Assembly (NCBI GenBank): GCA_002900995.3
Contig: CM035313.1
Span: forward strand, 124,001-188,000
Direction: 5' to 3'
Origin: Ganoderma boninense
Lineage: Eukaryota > Basidiomycota > Agaricomycetes > Polyporales > Polyporaceae
Length of the DNA stretch: 64,000 nt
Made by a program: the position numbers and the translations under genes
Notes under the pieces: generated by a model
Seen by the model: only the letters and a program-made list of their open reading frames with translations
Database searches by the model: none
What the model was told of the DNA's origin: nothing
Part shown: one piece after another, positions 34,407-43,576 of the stretch
Layout: each line of letters opens with the position of its first letter
How positions within the stretch are numbered: the stretch's first letter is position 1

Positions 34407-35582
34407 ATGGAGGTCTCGAGTTCGAGTGATGAGCCAGAAAATGAGACGGAACTGATCGTAGATTGTTTACAGAAACCTCCCCAGACCACAAGCGCGTACG
34501 CCTGCAATCCCCACGGAAACAGGGGCCGGAGGAAGAGGGAGATGTGTACCATCCAGTGATGCCCTCGGACTCGAACGACTTTGGCCTTTCAATCTCCAGC
34601 GCAGGTGAAACATTCCGAACATGCCACACCAGTATTTTTTATTGACTGATTTTCAAGGAAATCGCTACCAAGTTCTGCAGGATGCGTACGAGCTTCCCGA
34701 TATGGTGCTCGGAGAAGCATCCGGGTCAGACAGTGAAGCAGGCTGCGAAGCTCTAGACGGCCGTTCCGAGGATGGTGTTGGGAGCGCGCGAAAAGGTAAA
34801 ATTTGCGGAACATCTTGAGTACGTTTTGTGATTTAACATCATGCTTCCCAGCGGAATGGAGCTTGGACCTACCTGACGAACCCCTTGGAGAAGGGTCTGA
34901 CTCATCGAGCACTACCTCAGACGGTAGTCATTGCCGCTTGGTGTCCCGCCCCCTCGGCCAACCCCTTTCCTTGTCGCCATCGGTGGCAATCGGCGGTGGA
35001 AGCACGAGGACCGGCGGAGGCACACAACACGTCGGCGACCCTCGCGAAGGCCATCGGGGTCAAATATCCTTACCGAATGAAGTACCTGACGTTATAGTCG
35101 AGCCGGCTTCATCCCCTGTGGGGACAAGCAACTCCCCTGTGGCGGAGCCTGCGCTGGATCGCTTCGCGTATGGTTTTCCTCGTTCCGACTGCACGGACGA
35201 GCCCGCCTCCCCCCCGCCGTCATCGGGTATTCCTAGTTCAAGGAATACGCCACTGTCTGCCAGCGCTGCAACGTTGCCTCCGCTCTCTCCCTTCCTTGAA
35301 GTGCTGGGGCATGGACTCCTCACGCCAGACGATGGACCCGCCAGAATTGGCGTCGAAAACGAGTTAGAACGGCTATACACTGAGAAGGAAGCTGTCGTGG
35401 CTGAGATGGCCAGTGTTTCGTCCGCAGAGGCTGTGGCGCGGAGTATGCAGCAGATGCGATTGGTCTCGCTGCCCCAATATTGGAACGCGTATCAGCTGGG
35501 ATTGTCTTTACGGGCGCACCAAGCGCGAGGCATTTGGGATAGGGCCAGTGGGAGGAGCGAAGGTTCCCAGGTAGAGGGATAA
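34407..35582 (+). CDS. Unrecognised multi-exon gene at the right side of the KDZ element
   Basis: Three open segments look like exons of one gene: about 34470-34603 (SPRKQGPEEEGDVYHPVMP), about 34655-34795 (DAYELPDMVLGEASGSDSE) and about 34852-35582 (WSLDLPDEPLGEGSDSSS to the TAA at 35580-35582). The repeated LPD-(M/E)-x-LGE-x-SxSD theme in two exons suggests internal duplication. The last exon has a helical segment (ENELERLYTEKEAVVAEMA) and ends YQLGLSLRAHQARGIWDRA. The ATG at 34407 (MEVSSSSDEPENE) is a plausible start but its joint to the next exon is unresolved. Function unknown. Confidence 0.5.
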
Positions 35583-35829
35583 CGCTGACTTGTGTACTGA
35601 TTGCAATGTTATACATTGATGCTGCTAAATGGATTGTCAGTCGAAATTTCGCCGGTGTCGCGGAGTTGATGACTGGGAAAGATTCCTAACAGGAGGTTCC
35701 AGCCGAGCGTCATCTTTCGCTGCTTTCGCCTTCCGGCTGGGATGTCCCTCTCGCGAACAGCGACGAGTCGTGTATTGCATGTAAGAGCGCATAGAAGTTA
35801 TATCAGGAATCATAGAAAGGCATAAGGTC
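35583..35829. other. Short gap before the right satellite array
   Basis: Nothing recognisable; short frames only. Confidence 0.4.
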
Positions 35830-36930
35830 CATACGGACCTTGGACGATAGCTGGCGTCGAGGGCACACGTCCTCCAAGTAGGAGTCACGGCCGGGTGCAG
35901 GTTCTACCTGGCTTTGCCTCCCGGCCGGGTTCTCGCCCTCCCAAATTTTTGCGGGCCGCACGGCGATCTGAAGAAATATGCGAAACACATGTAATCCATT
36001 CAAGGCTCCATCCAAGGTCATGCGCACCATGGGCGACACATGGTGCGCCGGGAAGACGTGCTCGAGGGACGAGTCCCGGCCGGGCGTCAGCTGTAGGTGG
36101 CCTTGCCTCCCGGCCGGGATTGCCCCCCGAAGCAAAATGTGTCAACGGTGCGTCGTCGCAAATGGACATATGGTGGGTTAGCAAACCTACAGTAAACTGT
36201 TCCATGCGGATGCGCGCCGCGGCCGACGCAAAACGCGACCTGTGGGAGTCGTGCAAGGGGCACACCCGGCCGGGCGCCAGCTGTAGGTGGCCTTGCCTCC
36301 CGGCCGGGATTGCCCCCCGAAGCAAAATGTGTCAACAGTGCGTCGTCGCAAATGGACCTATGATGGGTTAGCAAACCTACAGTAAACTGTTCCATGCGGA
36401 TGCGCGCCGCGGCCGACGCAAAACGCGACCTGTGGAAGTCGTGCAAGGGGCACACCCGGCCGGGCGTCAGCTGTAGGTGGCCTTGCCTCCCGGCCGGGAT
36501 TGCCCCCCGAAGCAAAGTCTGTGTGCGCGCGTCGTCGTAGATGCACCTGTTATTCGTTAGCAGACTCACAGTAAACTGTTCCATGCGGATGCGCGCCGCG
36601 GCCGACGCAAAACGCGACCTGTGGAAGTCGTGCAAGGGGCACACCCGGCCGGGCGTCAGCTGTAGGTGACCTTGCTTCCCGGCCGGGATTGGCCCCCTCC
36701 CCCCAACCTAAGTCTGTCCGCTGCGTGCGACGTCCCAAACATACCTATGATGGGTTAGTGGCCTAACAGTATATCGTGCCGTGGAAGTGCGCACCGCAGC
36801 CAACAAAACGTGCGATCTGTGGACGACATTCCATGGGGAGACCCGGCCGAGTGTCAGCTGTAGGTGGCCCTACCTCCAGGCCGGGATTGCCCCCCGAACC
36901 AAAGTCCGTCCGTCCGATTGACACCGTACC
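35830..36930. repeat. Right satellite array, same ~190-bp unit in inverted orientation
   Basis: Unit anchors (the CCCGGCCGGG-type palindrome before the GTCAGCTGTAGG block) fall at about 35886 (degenerate), 36075, 36265, 36455, 36644 and 36842, a period of 189-198 bp. Read on the minus strand each unit has CCCGGCCGGGAGGC, about 20 bp of spacer, CTGACGCCCGGCCGGG and, in the first unit, TCCCTCGAG...GGCGCACC...GGTGCGC. That is the order of features in the left array. The two arrays are therefore the same satellite, inverted. Confidence 0.9.
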
Positions 36931-37370
36931 CTCTCGATGCCCACTGCTAGAAGCATATGTTGCATATTATGCTCCTTGATAGGGGTGCGATTCCTCGCTG
37001 AGCAGCAGCCTTTAGGTGCAAAGGCTGGCTGAGCAGCGAGCATCAGTGGCTCGGCCTCTGAGCTGGCCCCGCTCCCCACAGACGACGGTGCTTACCTGAC
37101 GGCTAGACAAGACTTATGCGCTTGCCACCGTGTATACGATCATATTTACTCGCGCTATCGACGTACCTAGTGAGTGATCACGCAAGGGTTACCGCTGCGG
37201 ACATTGACGCTGTGTCACCCACGACGAAAAGATGCGGAGGAAGTGTGATAGCCGGGTCTGTGGGGCCACTCCGGCCGAGTGGTAAGGGCGCTATGGGCCG
37301 TGATCCGGCTGGACGGCATGCACAGCCATAGCCCCGATAGGGCCCGCTGATAACTGCATTACGTTATAAT
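36931..37370. other. KDZ right subterminal region, non-coding
   Basis: No gene. It contains GC-rich inverted segments (GGCCACTCCGGCCGAGTGG near 37264) and leads into the terminal repeat. Confidence 0.5.
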
Positions 37371-37425
37371 TTCCCGGCCCGCCCCGGCTATCAAGCAAGT
37401 CCAGGCTATTGTAGGGCCGGGCTGT
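37371..37425 (-). repeat. Right terminal inverted repeat of the KDZ element
   Basis: On the minus strand it starts ACAGCCCGGCCCTACAATAG, matching the left end at 20 of the first 25 bases and 38 of 55 overall. GTTACAAG follows at 37426-37433, the candidate target duplication. Confidence 0.65.
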
Positions 37426-37510
37426 GTTACAAGTCCGGGTATACTAATGGCATAGGCTCGGCTGGGCCGACGCGGGCTGCTGCAGCCTGTTTAACCCGAT
37501 TTCTCTATAT

Positions 37511-38900
37511 TTACTCGCCATTCCACTCTTCAGAATGCAGAAAACACCCACAATGCAGTACGATACGGCGAATCTGCGAGTCTTCGCCTGGTGCACACAC
37601 GGGCTCCCGATCCGCTTGCATACGACGTTGCCAGACGCACGCAAAAATATATTCCAAATACGCAACGACATGCCCTATAGTATGCCTCCCGCAACAGGCT
37701 CCAGGTCTAGTTCTTCTACAGGAACGACACTGAGCATCGGTCGGATGGCGACTGACCCTTCTCTTGCACCTGAAACCAGTGTTTCCCTGACCTGGGAAGA
37801 ACGCGACATACTCGACGGTGTCCGGACAACGTCGCCACGAACTCGCACGACCCGTCCGTCGTCTACCCTCCACACCCACACCATCCTGTCCACAGCACCT
37901 AATACGACGTAAAGCCCCCACGGGGAGAATTGTGCTCTCAACAAAGGTGCGTTCCGAGCTTGAAGGTGAGCCGCCGGTTGTCGTGTCCCATGCTTGCCTC
38001 AAACTCGCTGCCGACCCTCCGAAGACAAGCCTGCGATCAGGCGAGAGAGAGACGTCGCGCATGCGCGTGAGTGCGCCGATGTTGCCTTCCCCTTGCGTGA
38101 GTATGCTCCCGCTCCTCGTATCGCCAGCGATGATCCCGGAGCAGGTACCCCAGGGTGCAGTCCTGAGATGCGTGCTTACGCCGGTCAGGTTGAACGCGGT
38201 AACGGTGTCGCGCATCTGGCGGGGCATTTGCTAGCCCTCTGAATGAGCACCGGCATCGTCAGAGGTGGCGCTCCAGGTACGGTGCCCGACGCGACGTTGA
38301 CGATGCAGCACTCGCCGCGCCTGGAGCTGCGCGCGAACCACGATCCGCCTGCAGAGAAAGCGTAGGAAACCACGACGCTGACGAGATGGACGAGTGCGTG
38401 CTGGTGGTACGTCGGGAAAGGGCTTACTAATCCGTGTATTGTAGTCGTACCGATTCTCTCCAAAATGTCATCCTCCTCCTCCTCGTGAGCCATGCGTCCC
38501 ACAGCAGTGCCCGTTCCGTCCTCGGACCCGATTGCGGTAGGTCGTACCGCCGGACGAGGACCATGCACAGGATGAGGACGGGCCCGGTGTAGCCTTCGAG
38601 CATGGCGAGGTTGTATGCGCCCCTAGGGCGACCGAGGTCTGCAGTCATGGCCTTCCACCGTCGCCGCACGGCACGAGATATCAGCTGTCACGGGGGCGTA
38701 CGAGCGACTGAACAGCTGAGCAGCACTGCGGGACCCGTCGATGGAGTGTCACTCTGCTGGCAGCGTCCCAGAGGATGACAGCACTTCAGTATACCGACCC
38801 GGATGCCACCCACGTGCTGTCTGGCGAGACGAGGAGAACATGGACGCCGTGTTGGCACGGCGCTCGGTTGAATGACAGACAACGGGCCACCCAAAGATAG
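37511..38900 (-). pseudogene. WD40 pseudogene related to gene C
   Basis: On the minus strand, in order, there are remnants matching gene C. The segment 38900-38750 corresponds to its first blade (the shared +-strand block GCCACCCACGTGCTGTCTGGC against GCCACCCACTTGCTGTTTGGC). AMLEGYTGPVLI...LLWDAW (about 38.6-38.5 kb) corresponds to AILEGHTEPILI...RLWDAS. VVSYAFSAGGSWFARSS (about 38.35 kb) corresponds to VVSLAFSPDGSQLACSS. MRDVSLSPDRRLVFGG (about 38.06 kb) and RAQFSPWGLYVVLGAVD...WVWRV (about 37.94 kb) follow. Reading frames change at least three times and stops intervene. It lies just outside the KDZ right end. Confidence 0.75.
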
Positions 38901-41059
38901 GAAGTACCAGGGGAGGAATGGAGCCCCGAGAGGGACGCGAAGCGAACAATGTTCATGGGCAACGTAGCGATGCTTCCGAACGGCGTTTAGTGGAAGTGCA
39001 AAAACTTCAGAGACCTGTCGAGGCCGGGAGGGAACACAGGTACACCGCGCACACAGAGAAACGGGACACAACTCCGCATGCGATGGGGTATACGGAGTTG
39101 AAGGAAGCGAAGGCGCAGGGGATAGGCGAGTGCGAATGCTAGGAAGGGCCATGTCTGCAGCTCCGGGTTGCGGCCACAGGGATGCGGAGGTACGTGCCTG
39201 GTGCTTTTGGGGCGGATCGACGGGGATCGAGACCTGTGGTGGTGGAGGAGGAGGAGGAGGAGGAGGAGGAGGAGGAGGAGATAGCAAGGGATGGGTGGAG
39301 GGGGCAGGGCAGCCGGCTTCGACGGCACATAACGCAGGAGCCCAAGCACGGGAAACGCATAGGGACGCACCATAAACCCTTCAGACCAAATCCCAAGTCT
39401 AGTCGACGACAGCATCCTCCGAAGCTCTCTAAGGAAGGACGAGGGCAGAGAACGCGAGGTGGAAAGAGGACAGCTTGTGGGGTGGTTCCACAGAGAGCGC
39501 GACAGCATGCGGTGACGATATTAGGTAGACTTGCGTGAGGATACTCGGTAGGGGCTTCCCAAGTTTCGTGGAGGTACGTACATATGAAGAGAATCGGAAG
39601 TCATGCGAGGGTGGCAAAGATCCTGTGGCAGGCGGTGCCTCGAGGGCGATGGGAGCGAAGCTTGTCGAAAACATGACTTTCGGGCGGAGGAGGTAGGTCA
39701 GGCGATGGCGGCGGTCTCCTTGGGATCAGGTCAGGACGGTCGACGAGTCAGGCAAGCTGAAGGTCGTCGATTGATACCGAGGTCGAGGTCGTAGATGTGA
39801 AGACCGGCCTGGGAATACATGCTGCTCACGATCAAACACAACTAGCGTAATCAGATGCCTCGACAGGCGCGACAAGACAGCGCATACACCCACATTCTAC
39901 GACGTTTGGGGCACCGACTTGGCAATGAAGAATACGCTCTCGTTTGGTCCCAGACCGTGATCCACACTCAGACGCTAGCATTGCAAGGGACAATAGACCA
40001 GCGGAACCTAGAGACTGCGACTTGCGTCCAGAGCCTTGGTCCTCCAGCATGCTCCCCGTGGACGGCACGAGGGTGTAAGAATACGAAGCGGAACACAACG
40101 CGGTGTCGATCGACAGAGTAGGACGAGACGAGCATAGGGCGCATATCCAGACGTGTATGATGACGTAGACCATACGCTGTCGAGAGGCATCATCCTAGCT
40201 CGGAGGTAGGCAGGCGAAATAAATTGTCTGGGTTAGGAGCGGGCTGCCCGGTTACCGTCCGTTATCGCGAGAGGGAGTCGAGCTCCTGCGGTATGTGCGG
40301 TTCTCTGTCACTTTCGTTTCGTCAGGGGGAGGGGAGGGGGGCTACGTCCAGGTATGTCCTGTTCTGGTGGCTTGGGAAGGAGCACCGGGAATGAGCGTAC
40401 CGCACCTTTCATCTGGGCGTGGACGGCTCTGAATAACAGTCCTGCCTCGTAAGCTCCGCAGTTGGTGACGTCCAACGCCGTCTCCTTCCGTGCGCCCGAG
40501 TCTTCGCCGCGGGGGTGGTGCGTCCCCTTCTGAGACCGTACGACACGCGGTTGCGCAGGACAGCCAGCCATCCTCTTGTTCCACGAGGGGACTCGCCTGG
40601 AACGACGGGAATGCAGTCCTCTCGTCCGAGAAGCGGTCTAGTGCCATGTCATGCCAGCACCGAGAACAAGGGCCTCCGCAGTGACTGAGACAGAGAACGC
40701 GGGCGGCGGGCGGGATGGTCTGAGGCTAGAGCCTCTAGTGTATCGCCCAGAAGCGAGTACCGGCGGCACAGGTACGGGTACGACGGCTCGGAGGGAACGA
40801 CATTCAGAAATGCTGCGTGCGCATTGGTGCTGATCATGAGATTGACCAGGGCGCATGTCTTGCGGTGTGAAGGACGGAGGGGAATATGGAAGGTCAAATA
40901 ATGATGGAGAAGGCGCACTTGTGAGCATCTCAAGATTGCGCAAACCGGAAACCAAGAGATGTGGACAAGAAGGTCAAGCAAGGACCCGACGCCCAGATAT
41001 CCCAGAAAGCGAGGCTCCGAGTTGGGGACCAAGGAAATGGGGATTTTAAGCAACAAGTG
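38901..41059. other. No gene recognised
   Basis: Only short overlapping frames on both strands, none with a recognisable domain. A perfect GGA triplet run (39244-39280) lies within it. Confidence 0.5.
39244..39280 (+). repeat. (GGA)n microsatellite
   Basis: About twelve consecutive GGA triplets. The poly-Glu and poly-Ser frames it creates are artefacts. Confidence 0.9.
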
Positions 41060-41827
41060 ACTAGAGCAGGCCTGGGGACCGAGAGTTGAGGCCTCAGGGT
41101 TCGCCTGACGATTGGCCTTGAGTGCGTCAAGCGGGAGTAGGACCTGCACCGGTGACGACATTAGACACGACATGGAAGAAAACAAACGCAGTACGCCACG
41201 CGAGACACTCACGATTTTGTTGATCCCAGTCAGACGGCGTAATGCGTCAGCCCACCACCCCTGGAACGGTGCGAGTACGACGTACCAGCCCGCGGTCCCT
41301 GCATCATCATCTTGCCCTTCCGCTCTCCGAGCGTGCTCGTGAAGCTCTCCCTGTAGTTCCTCCCCATGATATCCGAGAACCAAGGCTGCCCGTCCGCCAT
41401 ACCGGTACATCCGCTGCGTGACCCTGCACCCCGCCGCATACCCCAGCCCGGGGACGAGCGAGAGCAGCTTGCGGCCGAGCGGCGTGCCCACGTACTCCTT
41501 GAAGATGGAGGAGATCGTCGACGGGGAGACCTGCACCATGGCGTGAGGGAAAGGGAGGCGGACGAGTGTTAGGACAGCGATCGCAGGTCTGATGCCAGCG
41601 AGGTGGGGAGACGACGGACCCTGGACTTGTTGCTCATCAGCCGCTTCGCAATGATGTTGACCAGGTGGAACACCTGCAGGTCAGCGACATCTTCCTACTG
41701 CAACCACACCATGCTCGTCATGTTGGGAAGCCAGTGAAATTAGGCCGTGCGACGCACCTGGAGCTCCTGGGCCCAGAATACGGGCCGTAGCGGAGTCGCT
41801 GCTCTTGATGTTGAGCTGAGGCGCCAT
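41060..41827 (-). pseudogene. Decayed mitochondrial GTP/GDP carrier (GGC1-like) gene
   Basis: A start (41827) gives APQLNIKSSDSATARILGPG and a plausible first intron. The next exon resembles the carrier signature but reads FHLVNIIAKRLMSNK, so the P-x-D of the usual FHPVDT is lost, and its frame does not join to exon 1. The third exon has VSPSTISSIFKEYVGTPLG and LLSLVPGLGYAAGCRVTQR then MYRYGG, close to the yeast Ggc1 block FxEPLGKRLxxLFPGLGY as I remember it. A one-base frameshift follows, after which GQPWFSDIMGRNYRESFTS and LGERKGKMMM continue in another frame. VLLPLDALKANRQANPEA (about 41.1 kb) matches the second carrier repeat. The remaining half is absent. The protein family moves GTP and GDP across the inner mitochondrial membrane; this copy cannot. 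Confidence 0.8.
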
Positions 41828-43576
41828 AGTCGGGAAGGGGCGATCTGCAGGAGACGACACGATGACAGAGACGGCGATGGCGACGGCACTCTTGAGATGA
41901 AAAGCAGAGAGCCCGAGTCGAGAAAGCAAGAGGACGGCTCTCGTCTTCGTCTTCAGCAAGCCCACAGCACTTGGCGCAAAGCCTCCGCCACGCGGAACAA
42001 ACAAGCAACAACAAGGTTTCGTTCCGATTTTCCACGACCTGTTGGGCGGCTCTCCGACGTCCGTCCTCCCTTCTTGAACTTCAGCTTGCAATTGCCAATG
42101 AACGACGCTCTCCTTGTCCAGGTGTCGCCGTAAGTCCCAAGCTTAGATTCATGCACGCCTGCGCTCAGCCAGCTCCCACAGAATCACGCACTCCAACCTC
42201 TGACAAGGCACGCTGGAGAACTCCCACTCGGACGACTAGAAACGCTTACATGGTTCACGCTGGGCACGTTTGAAGTTGCTGTTGCTACTTTGAAAAAAAG
42301 AAAGTACGTCCCGCTGATTGCTGTCGACTCTTAGATGCTATATATTTTCACTGCAGAGTCCATGCTCGAGTACGCTTTCCGTGCCCAAGAACATCGCGGA
42401 CGGACTTCGTGGTGCTCGTTCTTCCTCCTGGCCTTCTTGAGCTCTCGTGCTGCATCCTGGGAGCTTTGACACCCGCGGCGCTCAACACATGTACCGTTAT
42501 GCACGTACACGCCCCCGCTCACCTGGCCAGTTAACACCACGGCCAGTTCACACTCGAGCCTCTGACTTGAGAACCCCGACTCAGACCTGGCTGGACTCCC
42601 GTGGAGCCGTCTGCGTCTGGCTACGATATCGTCAAGTACTTGTCGGCTCTACACGGAAGATCTCGACACTGACGACTCCGTCCTCGCGTCCACTTTGCGT
42701 TTCAAAAAACGTTACGGACGCACTTCCTGATACAAGTTCTTTACTCCTGACCGTCTCTCGTTCTCTCGCTCAATCTCTGGACCTCCGCCATCGTCAGATG
42801 CCTCCTCCGCCGGGACGACCCCATATCCTATGTTCACGACGTCCTCGAATGCAGTCAGTCGGTACGTTCCGCGAAGAGTTCTGGAAGTACACGCCGCGAT
42901 GCTCGTCGCGAAGCACAAGTATGTTTCTCACCGCATCATTACCTCACGACGTTCCTTCGTTTCCTCTCATCCCTCATATCTAGAAATATTCACGTCCCCG
43001 CACTCGGAGCCCGTCCGTTTACGCGACCGGACAGAGACTTTCTGCTCATCAGTTTGTTTACCTCCGAATCGTTGCACGACACGCTCTGCCTGACTGTTCC
43101 ATTGTCATTGCTGCGAGAAGATGGTCATGCTCCATTTGCGATTGATCTTTTGGAATTGCCTGGTGGCATACGTAGTCGATGTACCGTAGAGGATTTCATA
43201 TACCATCACATTCCTTTTCTTGCGACCTCGGTGTCTATGCTTCCACGGAATGTTTGCATCTTGAGAAGCGACCTCCTGACGACTCATTTCCTTTGCCGCT
43301 GTCCGAGCGCGCGCCATCGCAGTGGATGATGCCACCAACGACAGCGTCAGAATCCCGGCATCGCCCAGCATCAGTGTCTCATCGCCTCGGACATCGAAAA
43401 CGTGTAGATCATGCCGCCATCTCCACGGTTTCCAAGTACACCAGGATCCAGCCCGTGCCGTTCCCTCAACTCAACCTCGCTCTCATCCCGATCTCGTTCT
43501 CATCCCGACTTCGCTCTCATCTCGACCTCGCTCTCATTTCATTCTGACCTCGCTCCCCCCCTCACCTCCACCCCCC
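41828..43576. other. No gene recognised; upstream region of gene B
   Basis: No convincing frame. The last 110 bp before the gene B start is pyrimidine-rich and contains a short minisatellite (see next entry). Confidence 0.45.
43470..43555 (+). repeat. Short CTCATC-type minisatellite in the gene B promoter
   Basis: Four to five imperfect 17-18-bp copies of a unit like CTCGCTCTCATCCCGAC lie just before the ATG at 43577, merging with a C-rich tract. Pyrimidine-rich leaders are common at fungal promoters. Confidence 0.6.

Larger units (their letters stand above)
18210..37425. mobile_element. Candidate 19.2-kb KDZ (Kyakuja-Dileera-Zisupton) transposon with TET/JBP and other cargo
   Basis: Four observations define it. 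Imperfect terminal inverted repeats lie at both ends (38 of 55 positions match; 20 of the first 25). A degenerate 8-bp duplication flanks them. The same ~188-bp satellite forms an array just inside each end, in opposite orientation. A KDZ transposase lies between. Cargo from left to right: small gene (-) 20963-21669, KDZ transposase (-) 21783-25835, TET/JBP dioxygenase (-) 25942-27005, homeodomain-like gene (+) 27554-30705, coiled-coil gene (-) 30866-34027 and unknown gene (+) 34407-35582. Association of KDZ transposases with TET/JBP genes in mushrooms is published knowledge. The exact ends and the unity of the element are my inference; a smaller KDZ unit inside a satellite-flanked block is the main alternative. 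Confidence 0.72.

Noticed and set aside
36087..36738. Long minus-strand frames through the right satellite
   Set aside because: Same artefact of the ~190-bp period; peptides repeat GREARPPTADARPG-type strings.
18210..37425. Reading the inverted arrays as LTRs of a giant retroelement or as a Starship-like element
   Set aside because: The repeats are inverted rather than direct, there is no reverse transcriptase or tyrosine-recombinase captain, and the transposase present is KDZ.
39182..39538. Glutamate-rich frame
   Set aside because: Created by the GGA microsatellite.
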